Origin: Maratus speciosus | Lineage: Eukaryota; Arthropoda; Arachnida; Araneae; Salticidae | Length of the DNA stretch: 64,000 nucleotides | Reading direction: 5' to 3' | Assembly: GCA_963932465.1 (NCBI GenBank) | Contig: OZ010796.1 | Coordinates: 72,915,974 to 72,979,973, forward strand | Part shown: positions 44,545 to 55,738 of the stretch, in pieces | Layout: every line of letters begins with the position of its first letter | How positions within the stretch are numbered: the stretch's first letter is position 1 | Notes under the pieces: generated by a model | What the model was told of the DNA's origin: nothing | Database searches by the model: none | The model's input: the letters and a program-made list of their open reading frames with translations, nothing else | Translations under genes and position numbers: made by a program

Positions 44545-44983
44545 GGGGGCTGGTCACTCAGCTTCCGATTTCCCCTCACTCATGTAAAGTCAATGGGCAT
44601 TGGATGCATTCGTCTATTTAAAATATCTCCTCGGGAAATGAATATTTTTAACTTCTATTTTTTGTGTACACTTCCTAAAAGAGGTCTCTTTTTTTTCTTA
44701 CTTCTCAAAATATTTCTAAAGTATAGACTTCATTTTATAGGAAGAGTTAAAATCTTACTCCCAGTTCGTCCGCTTTTAACACATAAAATACTAAATTCAG
44801 CGCAAATTTTAGAAATATTTTGAAAACTAAGAAAAAAAGAGCCATCCTTTAAGAAGAAAACACAGAAAAAAGATGTTAAAAATAGGAATTTCCCGAGAAG
44901 ATATTTTAAATAGACGAATGCATCCAAAGTCCATAGACTTAACATTACGGAGTGTGACTTCCGAAGCTGAATGACCAGCCCCC
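44545..44983. mobile_element. 439 bp palindromic TTAA MITE, GGGGCTGGTCAC family, copy 2
   Basis: TTAA at 44541-44544 and 44984-44987. Ends GGGGGCTGGTCACTCAGC and GCTGAATGACCAGCCCCC. Same length as copy 1 (14980-15418). Confidence 0.92.
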
Positions 44984-45418
44984 TTAATAAGTTATTAAAA
45001 TGAATTATAACATGTGTCAATGTTACCAATGTTAGTGGTAAATATTAGAGTCTCTTCAAGCATTTTATGAAGATAAAAATGCAGACACTCTTGTTAAACA
45101 TTAAGTTGGAAAGGAACAATAAAACACTTTTTAGCATAAAAGTGCAGATGTATAGTCTCATTGCATTTATAGAATTAGATTAAAAACACATATGTGACAG
45201 AAAATTCACCTCTCTGATAAATTAAAAAATGGGAAATGAATAGTTATTGTTAAGGTTGTGGTACGCTTCTATTAGTTGAATAATGTTCATTTTAAAATAA
45301 TAAGATATGTATGTTTTATAATGTGTGTGTGAAAAGGAGAAGGGAGAGGGGCATCGTGGTATTACAGATGATTCCGTGGGGCATGGCCAATAAAAGGTTG
45401 GGAACCACTGGTCTAAAC

Positions 45419-45890
45419 CCTTTAACCTTTCAGCCTGATGTAAATTTGTAGGCCCAGAAAAACGAAAAACATGAAAACGATTTTCAGAAAAAAATATATA
45501 CATATATATTTACAAAAAGTTTTGTTATAGTTTATTATTATTCTATTCTTGAACACTTGGTGGTTGAAACGGTAATGAAAATTGTAATTTTTATTTTTTA
45601 TTACAATTTATTTTATAAGAAAGAACACTCTCTATATTGTCTTCAACAATTTTTTTTATTCAAGGCATTAAAACTTAGACTTCTTTGGAACAATAGCATT
45701 TTAGATATTTTCTCTAAGGCCTGCAATATATTTTAGTTTTTAAGTTATACTTTTCTGAAAATATTAGAACATCAAACTATGAAACGTGATTTCAGAGGAA
45801 AAACATCAATTAGAGGTTAAAAAGTTATTTTTAAAAACCATGATCCTCTTAAGTAAATGTTAATATTAAGGAAGTGAAAAATGGTTTTGA
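45419..45890. other. No gene recognised
   Basis: AT-rich flank of the large hAT element. Confidence 0.4.
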
Positions 45891-45894
45891 AGAG

Positions 45895-46275
45895 GAAAAA
45901 ATAAGACTCAGTTTTTCCTATTGTTTGAGGAGAAGAACTTTGCTGAAATCGCCCTGTTAATTGTTTAGAGATATATAAAGGCTTATATTCTTTTAATAAT
46001 TTAATGATATATATAAACTTCTCTTAGTGTTGCAAATGTTTAATAAATAAAAATACTAGATTCAGCTTTTTCGATTGTTTAGGGAAAAGCTATATTGAAA
46101 GGTTTTATTTTGATTGTTTAGATATATATATAGAAGTTTATACTCTTTCCATTTTTTAATGATATATAAAAACTTCTATGAGTTTTACAGAAAATTAATA
46201 ATTAAAAATATAAGAGCTTTTTCGATTGGTTAAGAAAAAGTTATATTGAAAGAACTTATTTTACTTCTTCAGCAT
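45895..46275 (+). repeat. ~152 bp tandem repeat, about 2.5 units
   Basis: GCTTTTTCGATTGTTTAGGG-like anchors at 45911, 46065 and 46216 and AATGATATATAAA-like blocks show periods of 154 and 151. Units are strongly diverged. Confidence 0.7.
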
Positions 46276-46814
46276 CTAGAAATTGCGGAGACAAGTTCTA
46301 TTAAATTTTAAAAAGAAAAATATTTACGAAACTCCTATAACACGCTCCTCTACAATGAAAATTGGTTTAACCCTCTCGCTGCGTATTTTTAAAAAAATAA
46401 AAATAGGTTCAAAAATTGCACATTTATTTTATTACACATTTCAAATGAACATATATTTTAGAGTTAAAATATGTAAAAGAGTTTTAAAAAAAATAGAACT
46501 AGGTCATTAACAAAAAGATTTGCCACGGAAATCGCGGATTGCGCAAATTTTGCTACTTTTACGTTGCCCGTGGAAATGTTTTCCTGCACCCAAAGTTATA
46601 AAAACATGGAGGACTGGGAGCAGGAAAATACAATGGTAAACCTACGAGTCAATCGCTAAAATCGGGTTTTCGAGTGTTTTCCACAAAGATATGACTTGGC
46701 AGACTGATTGCGTTTTAATATGCGAATCGAACTAAATCTCTAATTTCAGCCGTGAATTCGATGAGGTGATTGTCTGTCCTTCCGGCCTATAATAATTTTC
46801 CTATTCCCAGATAC

Positions 46815-46856
<42 letters not shown>

Positions 46857-47099
46857 GGTTCTTAAAGAAAGAATAATCTATGATCATATTTCTTATATAC
46901 ATTTTATTTCTCATGTTGTAAATTGAATCTATACTCATTCATATTCAAATACGTATTTATTTTTATTTGAAATATAGTTCTGCTCAAACTGTTTGAGAAT
47001 ATCCCAACAACCTGACTTGCAAAAAACCTAAATATGACGCGCAAGAAATATTCTGGGATGAACCCGATTGGCAGAAAGAAAATTAATCATCCCGATCTG

Positions 47100-47132
<33 letters not shown>

Positions 47133-47310
47133 AAGGACAACCTGACACGATAATGATCCCGAGGTGTCCGCCATTCAGAGGTTTTACTATATTTGAATAT
47201 TAGAATACAGATTTGTCCATTTTTCTATATAAAAGATAAAATTGGTATCAGAGATATAATTGTACTAGATTACTTTCATAATTGCATTAAAAAATGATTT
47301 ATTTTCTTTT
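46276..47310. other. No gene recognised
   Basis: Two long poly-A runs (46818-46853, 47100-47129), which may be retroposed tails, but no body of a retroelement was recognised. Confidence 0.4.
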
Positions 47311-47465
47311 CGGTTTTTCCTTTCGGTTCGGATTGTAGGTTGAAGTATTTTGGGTTCGGGTCCGGTGCGGGTTGAAATATGCCGGGTTCGGGTCGCCGAA
47401 AATTATTTTGTCGGATTCGGGTCGAGGAATTTTTTTTTTTGTCGAGTTCGTGTCGTTGACTTCCA
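47311..47465 (+). repeat. GGTTCGGGTC reiterated tract
   Basis: Variant copies of GGGTTCGGGTC (47349, 47385, 47413 and others) are separated by T-rich spacers, similar in style to the subterminal arrays of the 23655 hAT element. No matching inverted end found. Confidence 0.5.
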
Positions 47466-47672
47466 ATGGAATTTTCGGTTTCGTAGGAATCTATTCAAAG
47501 TCCACGGTTGTTGTAAGCGTGTTCGGGCAAAGTGAATTGTCAGCATGCGCGTTCTAACAAATAGCAACAAAATGAAACAAGGGTAAAATGCCAAAGGCTT
47601 CGAGGGCCACAGATAAGTTGTCACGGGTCACGTGTTTAACTTACTGGGACACGCAAAAGAAATTGGTTTACG

Positions 47673-47858
47673 CAGGGCTTCGGAGACGGTGGGAAAAAAT
47701 GGACGACTCCGACTCTTTCGCTCAAAAATGGGCCTGACTCCGACTCTGACAACGCAGCCCTGCTTGTAAAATGGACGACTCCAATTCTGGAAATTTTAAC
47801 AGATCCGACTCCGACTCTTTTGCTCAAAAATGGGCCTGACTCCGACTCCGCAGCTCCG
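47673..47858. mobile_element. 186 bp hAT MITE with GACTCCGACTC repeats
   Basis: Flanks GGTTTACG (47665-47672) and GGTTTACA (47859-47866) form a 7/8 target duplication. Ends CAGGGCTTCGGAG and CTCCGCAGCTCCG. A duplicated internal block TTGCTCAAAAATGGGCCTG is followed by CCGACTC units. Confidence 0.75.
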
Positions 47859-47875
47859 GGTTTACAGCACGCCAC

Positions 47876-47992
47876 ACACCAGAGAGACATGCGACAAAAT
47901 GCGTGAGACAGAAGACAAATTCTGTTAACAGGTTGTTAACAGGCTGAAATTGTCTCCTGACTCACGCTCTTTTGTCGCATGTCTCCCTGGTC
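47876..47992. repeat. ~117 bp hairpin repeat
   Basis: Arms AGACATGCGACAAAATGCG and CGCTCTTTTGTCGCATGTCT surround GTTAACAGGTTGTTAACAGG. Fold-back MITE-like; no target duplication assigned. Confidence 0.7.
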
Positions 47993-48067
47993 TATGACGT
48001 GCCTCTGTCTACGAGCGATACCCGCTGGAAGTGTGCTTTCAGATGCAGCATGCGTTTTAAAGCTTAC

Positions 48068-48484
48068 GGCTGTTCTCAACTGCTCTACTCTACAAGCGCA
48101 AAACGTTTTGACATATTTACAAATTCATTTTTTAACGGAAATATATAAAATTGAAAGGCCTGACTAAGGGAAGCGATTTGGAATCGAACTGTGTTTTCCA
48201 TTTTTTGATCCATAAATTACCTATTGAGTTAGAAGCGATTTTGATGACGTGACATAGACGTTTTTAGCCTTCCCCGACTAATTATTCTTCTTTCGCGCCG
48301 AAATTAGGTTCAAAACGTCATCTATGACATTATTTTCTGAAAGATCTATTGCATTTGCAAAAAAACGGAAAAAACAGTTCAATTACATAGTTTCTGAACA
48401 ATAACACCTGTTAGTTTCAAACATTTCCGAACAAAAGTAAATTAGAACTTATGTCATTATTCCCTTTTGGATTTCAGAACAGCC
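48068..48484 (+). mobile_element. TTAA MITE, GGCTGTTC family, copy 4
   Basis: Left TTAA mutated to TTAC (48064-48067), right TTAA at 48485-48488. Ends GGCTGTTCTCAACTGC and GGATTTCAGAACAGCC. Confidence 0.85.
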
Positions 48485-48488
48485 TTAA

Positions 48489-49099
48489 CCAAATTTTAGT
48501 AGATTACGTGGTGTCTATAAATTCTAAAGCTCATATACAGGGATTCGCAAAATCATTGCTGTCTATGTGTGTGAATTGCTTTAAGGTGTTTTAAAATTGA
48601 CTTATACATTTTCCAGTTCAAATGAGGACGTGAGTTTCAAAACAAGGCTTATCCAGAAAATTCGCGAAAAACCTCTGAGTGCGTCTATTGATTTTCATTG
48701 CAAACCAAGATTTTACTATGCCAGAAATACACGATAAAACTAGTTTTTTTGCAAATTGCAATGTTTTTTCGATGCAGGTTCACCAATAGAATAGATTGAT
48801 AGAGAAACCTCGATTTTTTAAATTTTGGATAAGGCTAGTTTTGAAACTGACGTCCTCATATGCATATATACGATATGTTACCTACTGATATAAATAGCGT
48901 AAAACCTCTAAACAATGTACCCTTTTACTCGAATCTGTTGAAACTCAAAGGAAAAACAGACCTAGTACTACCTGAATAAAAATGACGTCAAAAACTAGGA
49001 AAAGGAGATAAGTGCAGAAATTGGGATTTTGCAGAAATGTCTGTTTCACTGTCTCAGTTGTAAAATTCAATTGCTCAGCTTGTGTTTTGAGAAAAGGTG
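48489..49099. other. No gene recognised
   Basis: Could contain the lost left end of the Tc1 element that follows, but no CACTG-type terminus was found. Confidence 0.4.
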
Positions 49100-50385
49100 G
49101 CTTGAAAATGTCACAACAACATGATTTACCGCAATCCATGGCTTGGCGTGTTATCGGGACAGTTGAATTTGAGGAAACAGAACGAAGTGTAGTGGACGCT
49201 GTTGGAGTCGCAAGAAGTGTCCGTTAAAGGCTGTGGAATCGATTCCAAGACACATGGAATGATAGTCATCGACAAGTGCAAGGTCGAAAATGGGCTAACA
49301 CAGAAACTGATGACCGATATATCCCTGTTAACAGCTCGTCGAGACGGAACGGACAATGCTACTCAGCTGCAAACACAGCTGTTCTTGGCCACAGGACGAA
49401 GGGTGTCCAGCCAAACAGTCCGAAATAGGCTTCATCAGGTTGGTCTCTATGCACGTAAGCCAATGGTCTGTATTTCATTGACCTCAAGGCACTGTGCGGC
49501 CCAAAGAAGGTGGGGAACTGAACATCGAGTTTGGAATCAACGTTGTTGGAGTCAAATTCTGTTTACAGACGAGTCCCGATTCAGTCTGGATGTGACATCT
49601 GATGTGTTTTGGTATGGAGAGAAAGAGGGACTCAAAATAATCCCACATTCGTTCGTGAAATATCACATTACAGACGAGGTGGGTTGATGCTATTGGCTGG
49701 AATCAGCATAGGTGTACGTACTGCCCTGCATATCATTCGGAATGGCACTTTGACGGTCCAAAGTTATACAGACGAGATACTGAGACCTAATATCGTATTG
49801 TATGTTGCAGCAATTAATGATTTCTTTTTTTCCATGCGTGATAATGCCAGACTTCGTACAGTTCGTCTTGTGGAAAACATGCTTGAAGCTAAAACAATAC
49901 AGCGTATTGAATGACCAGCATGCTTTCCTGACCTAAATCCGATCGAGTATGTTTGGGACATACTCAGACGACACATTGCTACGAGCCCGAGGCCTCCTTT
50001 TACTGTCCGGGACTTGGAGATTGCAATTCTTCAGCAGTGGAACAGTATTCCCCAAAGTCTTATCGATAACCTCATCGCATCTATGGAAAACAGTTGTGCA
50101 GCTGTCTTAGCTGTTCAAGGAGACCACTCGCCATATTAAAAATCTTGCATCATTTCTAAACAATACTTTTTTATCATTTACATGAAACCAAATTGATGCC
50201 CTAAACCATCTTTTCATATTCTTTTCATCTTTTCAAAGAATAAAAGCTCCCTTACAATCTTTTTGTGTCTTTTTTTCTGTATTGCGCATTGATACACGTG
50301 TACTATCCATTTTATGCCCATACATGGCTGTCTTGCACTATTCTCTTCACTTTTTTGCTTGCTCCCCTATTTTGTTTGAGCAGTG
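49100..50385 (+). mobile_element. Tc1-like element, left end lost
   Basis: The right end is TTGTTTGAGCAGTG followed by TA (50386-50387), the inverse of CACTGCTCAAAC, a common Tc1-type terminus. A decayed Tc1 transposase lies inside. The left terminus could not be found, so the start given is nominal. Confidence 0.8.
49109..50139 (+). pseudogene. Tc1 transposase (DD34E), degraded
   Basis: Tc1 transposases cut and paste DNA at TA. The N-terminal HTH region survives in two frames (ATG 49109 to stop at 49225, then LWNRFQDTW). The middle (49202-49687 frame) holds GRRVSSQTVRNRLHQVGLYA and LFTDESRFSLD with the first catalytic Asp. A frameshift near 49600-49680 leads to GGLMLLAGISIG, ILRPNIV and DNARLRT with the second Asp. 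A TGA replaces the usual Trp at 49912-49914, and the last Asp/Glu motif PDLNPIEYVWD follows, 34 residues after the second Asp. The final codons VQGDHSPY and TAA end at 50139. At least two frameshifts and two stops make it dead. Near full length (~340 codons) otherwise. Confidence 0.95.
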
Positions 50386-50387
50386 TA

Positions 50388-51670
50388 TTTAGTTTGTATA
50401 GACTAAGGAGTATGAAAATGAACAACAATGCATTTAGACAAATGTTTTCTTTGCCTATACATGATAAACGAAGCAAAAAATCTTCTAACTAGCTTTAAAG
50501 TAAACTTTCTAAAAAGAACGCTGCATCTTAAATAACGATATGGGTGGATCACAAAAATGCTTAACATCGATAAAAATAAATAAAAGGAAAAGTAAAGAAA
50601 AAGAAGAAAAACATCAAAATCACTTCCCTAACAATAAAATCCTCATAAAATATTTGTAGACTTGATAAACATTTTGTAATCCATGAATTACATAACCCTT
50701 AAAGGATGGGTTGAAGTTATTTATTATTTTTAAAATTCATCATGAATCTACAAAGTCTAGACGAATTGATTTTTCAGTAAAATTTGGTCAATATCAAAAT
50801 AATTCTTCTTCTAATCAAAAAATGCAGCAGTTTATTTGACCGCCCAAGAACTAGCCAACTTTTAATGGCCTATAAATAATGACTATTTAGTCTACGAAAA
50901 ACAATATTTGTAGAAAATTTTTCAAAATGATCTGAGGCTAGATCATTAGCTTATGATGGTTAACCACCTTTAAAAAAGTCCCCCCTCTTCAAATAACGGA
51001 TTTCATTGTTAAAAATTGGAAAAGTTCTAGCTTTTATGCTTAAATTATGATTATCTGTCCATCCAAAACAAGAGATATTGTAATTTATAGGAGCGTCCTG
51101 TCCGAGAAACAAACTTTACACACATAATTCTCAGTTTAGATTTTTATGGGGTAAACATTATATTTTTTAAACCTTGCGCTTAAAATATTTTGTTGGATAT
51201 TTAATGAGACAATAGACTTCAAATATATTATTTATTTTAAATTTTGCAGACGAATCATCTAAGCCGCAATTTATGAATAAACTTTTTATGTATGTATATG
51301 GGTTTTGAAGCAAGGTAGGAAAGAAAATGTGAAAAACTAAATCATGTACCAAGCACAGAATGTGATACACTTTCCAATACTCGTAGAATATTATTAAGAA
51401 ATTTACTATTTTTATACAAAAAAAGAAATATTCAAATAAGCAATTTAAAAAACACATAATTCAGTAAAAACCCATTTTCAGCAATAGCTGTCCCTATCTG
51501 GTAATGCGTGCGAGCTTTTTTGTACAGCTCTGTATATAATTAAGACATTTATACGCACAATGTAATACACTCACAAAAAAAAAAGGTTTAGAAATGCATA
51601 TCACAGCTGAAAATGCACTCCCGACAATTATTGGTCCTAATTAGCGCTGTAACCGAATTCTTTTGTGCGT
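50388..51670. other. No gene recognised
   Basis: AT-rich sequence. ORFs of 75 and 96 codons at 50265-50492 and 51167-51457 (minus) show no domain; the first overlaps the Tc1 terminus. Confidence 0.4.
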
Positions 51671-51671
51671 A

Positions 51672-51800
51672 TCTATACTACTAAAAGAAAGTTTCGCTCT
51701 GTGTGTGTGATAGCTACGGCGCGTACGAGACTGAAAAATTTGGTGAAGATAGTCAAAAGCCTCTTTTAATGCATCTGAGGCTCAGAATTTTAAATTTATA
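51672..51800 (+). mobile_element. Helitron-like 5' end (candidate)
   Basis: TCTATACTACTAAAAGAAAG preceded by A resembles the 5' terminus of many Helitrons (TC then TATACTA). It is followed by GTGTGTGTG and GAGACTGAAAAATTTGG; a related inner segment occurs at 38130-38250. No Rep/helicase gene and no matching 3' hairpin on this strand nearby. Confidence 0.4.
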
Positions 51801-52690
51801 ATTATTAGCTGAGTTAATAATTAAAAATCGAACGAAGTCTCCCCAAAAATACACCTTCTTCTTTCCGTTAAAAATATGCTTTTTCTTTCTACTTGCGTTG
51901 GTTGGTTGGCTGTATAAAACTTTCGCAGAATAATTAACGGGAATAGCAATGCAATTTGAGTGTTAGATGTTTGAAGAGTTACTGTTTTTTCACCTAAATA
52001 TCAATATTTTAGCACGAAGGTTAAACACGTGCTTTGAAAATATTATATTTATTACTCGTGAAAAATTACAAGAATAGATCAGTTTAAACTGACGTCACAC
52101 ACTAGAAACCAACTTGGCTACCTGCTGAGCATTCTGTTGGTCCATCAGTTTTTCCCTACTTTGATTGGTTGAGCGGTAATATCCGCCAAAAAATCGCCGA
52201 TTTTGGTTGGTTAGTGGAAAATGCAGGGGCACATGTTTAAAACTGATCGATTTAGATAACAAGATATATAATTTTTAAACATCAAATAAAAGATTCGAGC
52301 ACTCCTTACTGGCTCTTTTACCACTAGAAATTAGAAATTGGCAGTAGTAAATCCTTGCATTTCAATGCTTTCTGTTGCTGTAGCGAGTAGCAACGTTTAA
52401 AATAGAAATTAAGTTATCATTTTTGATACTATTAATGATATTTTTTGTTATTTCAGAAGTGTTTTTGTTTATTTTTTAAGGTCTTTACGGGCATTTTTCT
52501 AATTTTCATAAAAATCGATAAATAACTTTTTATTTTATCAAAAATCTATTTTTAAAAGGAAAAATAAATGTTTTGACAGTGGGTTTATAAAGAAGTGTTT
52601 GTACTTGTTATGTTTGTGGGGATGGGTAGGGGGGAATACTTTTAATTAAATACTTCAGTTAGTTCACATGACAGATATTATTACGACAGA
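51801..52690. other. No gene recognised
   Basis: AT-rich; CTGACGTCACACACTAG (52089-52105) and TTTGATTGGTTGAGCGG (52159) are short features of unknown meaning. Confidence 0.35.
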
Positions 52691-52691
52691 G

Positions 52692-52712
52692 ACTAGTGGG
52701 TTTCGCCCCCTA
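52692..52712 (-). mobile_element. Helitron-like 3' end (candidate)
   Basis: Read on the minus strand: GGGGGCGAAACCC, a short hairpin, then ACTAG followed by T. Hairpin plus CTAG|T is the classic Helitron 3' terminus. The body would extend rightwards; no Helitron protein recognised. Confidence 0.45.
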
Positions 52713-52886
52713 TTACGTAACAAATTTCTTAAATTCTTACGTCGACAAATCGTCAAAAAATTTCTTAAATTCTTATTTAATTCCGCCGCCCCTAGCCTGC
52801 GAGTAATATATCTACGTAAAGGTTGGATAACGGAGTTTCGTAGGATATAGTTCTTTAGAGCAGAGTGCGTCACTTGGCGGTGGAAA

Positions 52887-53267
52887 TTGGAAGTAACAAA
52901 TTTTGTAGAGCGTGCGCATCACACCTGCTATATGGTGGCGCAGGCGGCGGGAACCCGTGTCGTATGCTTCTATAGAAAATATTGCGACTCGTTAGAAAGT
53001 GTCAACCCTGTTGGAAAGTGTTTAAAAATTAAACAAAATATAATCTATGTTTGCTACGATATTAGTGGTAAAGGCTTTTGTTTCCGAAATGCTTCTTTAA
53101 ACCCCGGGAATCTGTTGTTTTCTGAAGGTAAAGAAACGGTATTCGGAATCGTGGGTAACTCGGAAGAAGTTAAATTTTATTTTCGTAAAGCTTCTTCATG
53201 GATCAAGAAATGCTTATCTGTTTTTACAGTATATTGGCTTCATGAAGGACTTTTAAAGCAAAAGTGA
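52887..53267 (+). CDS. Unrecognised ORF, 126 codons
   Basis: This is one of the longest uninterrupted frames in the window not explained by a repeat. It has balanced amino-acid composition with Cys and aromatic residues (RVVCFYRKYCDS, IYVCYDISGKGFCF, SSWIKKCLSVF) and is less AT-rich than its surroundings. The frame begins with TTG, not ATG, so the real 5' end (perhaps an exon boundary) is unknown. No domain recognised. A second frame follows from 53264 to the MITE at 53438, which would have truncated any longer gene. It may be an exon, a decayed gene or chance. Similarity search of the translation against arachnid proteins would decide. Confidence 0.25.
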   Translation: MEVTNFVERAHHTCYMVAQAAGTRVVCFYRKYCDSLESVNPVGKCLKIKQNIIYVCYDISGKGFCFRNASLNPGNLLFSEGKETVFGIVGNSEEVKFYFRKASSWIKKCLSVFTVYWLHEGLLKQK

Positions 53268-53437
53268 GCGGAATTCGCTTTCATGCGCAACAAAAGAAAC
53301 TGTATATCGTAAAAAGAAAACACCTCGTTAAAGCTATCACTATTGAATCCTTGGATTGCAACAATAAGCTTCTTCTGTTAGTAGAGATAGAGAACACGCT
53401 TAAACTACTGCACAGAATGTTTTCCTTAACAGTAATA

Positions 53438-53921
53438 CAGGGTGTCCCAAAAGTATCTGACACATTTTAAAATTCGATGTAAAATCAAATAATTGTCGTA
53501 CAGGACTGTGCTTTGGACTAGAATACTTCTCACGATGAAAAGTTTTCTTCAAGCGAATGAAAATAATTAGTTCCACACTTCGATCCTAGATCCCTTTCAA
53601 ACATGCGCTTTTTCTGATATTGAGATTAGTTTTGGCACTGTGATACGTAAATGACGACTTCCAGCAATAAAACTAATTGCGTGGATTGGTACTTCGAAAG
53701 CAAATCGAAACTAATCTGAAAATCAGAAAAAAAAACCCGCACGTTTGAAACCAAACATACGGTCAAGTGGCGTCATCTATGATAGAAGTTTGGAACTATT
53801 TTTTTTATTCGCTTCAAGAAAACTTTTCCTCGTGAGAAGCATTTTAGTCCAAACCGCACTCCTGTACGACAATTACTTTATTTGAATTTTAAAATGTGCC
53901 AGGGACTTTTGGGACATCCTG
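53438..53921. mobile_element. 484 bp fold-back MITE, CAGGGTGTCCC family, copy 2
   Basis: TA at 53436-53437. Ends CAGGGTGTCCCAAAAGT and ACTTTTGGGACATCCTG. Inner arms match 40660-41213 (GCACGTTTGAAACCAAAC, GTCAAGTGGCGTCATC). The right TA appears mutated (AG). Tc1/mariner-type by target. Confidence 0.85.
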
Positions 53922-55360
53922 AGTACTGAAAATGTGCACTTCATTGCTCTTAATTTTTCGATTACCTTTCAAAGAACCCTGTACATTTGAAAACACTATT
54001 AAAGTTCATTGTGTAATTTTGTATAATATTATTCACTTGAATAAAAATCTGCAATCGATGGTTACTTTTTACCCGACTGCCAAGAAGGCCTATGTGTTTG
54101 ACGCGTATCTGGGTATGTGGATTTATTTATACCCTCGAAACATCCCAACAGCAGGATGGATTTTAATGAATGGGGTCTCTATCGATTCATCTTAACCGTC
54201 CGATGGTTATAGGCTAGGTTTTGGTTTTATAAATTCAAAATGGTGGTAGAAACGAAAGGAAATTTTTTACGCACCCTATTGAGTGGCATATCATTGGATA
54301 GGTCTTTCAAAATGAAGACGATATTTCATTGACTATTTTACAGTCAGGAGCTCCGTTTAAATGTTAAACAACCTGGAAGTTGTATAGGTAGGATCTCTAG
54401 CTTTACTGCAACTCTAACCTTCACAGACATCTAAAGGCCTCATCAGAACAATGTTTATAGATAGAAACTAACAGTTAAACACAACTTAAAAGTCATCAAT
54501 ACAAGTAAATAAAAAAAAATAGGTAAGTAATATAAAAAATAGCTTCACATTGATGAGAAATATTTAATTAGTTCGCTTTTTACACAGTCGGGTTTTTTGA
54601 TTTTTAAAATTTAATTTTTAATTGTTCAGTCGTATATTTTGTATAAGCTTTATTTATCTTCACACCATTTACTGACATGAAGTTCTGATAACATATCCCT
54701 TCAAAAAGAAATAAACGACATTTGCTGGATTAACAATTCTAATCGCTTTTTATTATATCAATATTCGAAGTCGCTTGAACATTTCAGGAAAACATGGCAA
54801 GTTTCTTTTCTAAACAAATACCAAAAAAGTGATAACAGATTTATCACGGTCTTCCTGTAATGTCACTTCGTTTCCTTTCTAAATCTCTTTTCAGATGACA
54901 CTACTGGAATTGTCTTTTAGCCGAAAGACTTTTTTTTGAAAATCAACTTAGTTGTTCGAAAAGGATAAAATAAACTTTCAACAACATTATATTGAAAGAT
55001 TTCTCTTGTTTATTTTAGCACTTTTGTAGTATACTTTATGTCAAATAACAATTAATTTGGAAATTTATTATTACTTTCCGTAGAAAATGATCAGACATCT
55101 AAATGTGTTTCATTAAAGTTATTGAAAATATACCTTTCATTAATCTAAATTTTTTGATTAACCCTTCATATACTGAATTTTTAATAAAAAATTGCTTCAC
55201 CGGATGAATTATTTACGTTAATATCTAAGATATCCAGAACAACATAATAATATTATTATTTTTAGATCATTTTTATAAAATTAAAACTGATTTAATAAAT
55301 CGGTAGTGAGAACTCTTTTTGCAAAATATTGACAAGAATAATTACTATTATTTTAACGCA
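53922..55360. other. No gene recognised
   Basis: An 87-codon ORF (53932-54195) starts with ATG just after the MITE and includes FYPTAKKAYVFDAYLGMWIY; no family was recognised. CTCTAACCTTCACAGACATC and AAGGCCTCATCAGAAC (54411-54447) resemble junctions seen in some retroelement tails. Confidence 0.35.
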
Positions 55361-55364
55361 ATCA

Positions 55365-55505
55365 AACTGATTGGTAAAGTTATCATGCAAATTAAATATT
55401 TCGGAATGAGCGAAAAATGCCCAGACCGGGAATCGAACCCAGATCCTTGGCTTACAGGCCCAATGCTTTACCGTTTAAGCTAACTGGGCCGACAGTCGGG
55501 GAGCA
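55365..55505 (-). repeat. tRNA-headed SINE, intact head
   Basis: The minus strand of 55418-55489 reads as a 72 nt tRNA-like fold: acceptor GCCCAGT with TCTGGGC, D-stem GCTT/AAGC, anticodon arm TTGGGCCTGTAAGCCAA (TGT, Thr-like, but C at position 33), T-arm CTGGGTTCGATTCCCGG. Flanking direct repeats CAAACTGATTGGTAAA (55363 and 55637) mark the repeat unit. The mismatches and repeat context argue for a SINE, not a working tRNA-Thr gene. Confidence 0.65.
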
Positions 55506-55738
55506 TAGGTCACTCAGAAAACCTTACTGGTAATGACATCTGTTCTGTCATATAGACAGCTCAACAGAATAAACCGCAGGCAACGTAACTCCATATAAAC
55601 GATGGGCACGTAGATAAACTTTTATTTTAACACAATCAAACTGATTGGTAAAATTATCATACGAATTAAATATTTTCAACTGAGCGAAAAAATGGCAACC
55701 GGTGAGCATATTCGCTCAGTCATGCTCACCAGTTGTCG

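Larger units (their letters stand above)
43231..45410. mobile_element. 2.2 kb hAT-type element carrying nested insertions
   Basis: Ends CAGTGATTCCCAACGTGGGG and AGGTTGGGAACCACTG. The 8 bp flanks are GTCTAAGC (43223-43230) and GTCTAAAC (45411-45418). Inside lie a TTAA MITE (43636-44005), TA/TG microsatellites (44138-44196) and a palindromic TTAA MITE (44545-44983). No transposase was recognised; the 67-codon ORF at 43362 is unassigned. Confidence 0.85.

Noticed and set aside
55418..55489. Possible tRNA-Thr (TGT) gene on the minus strand
   Set aside because: The cloverleaf mostly folds, but position 33 is C, stems have mismatches, a near-identical copy lies 250 bp away in a repeat, and direct repeats flank it. 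Better explained as a SINE head.
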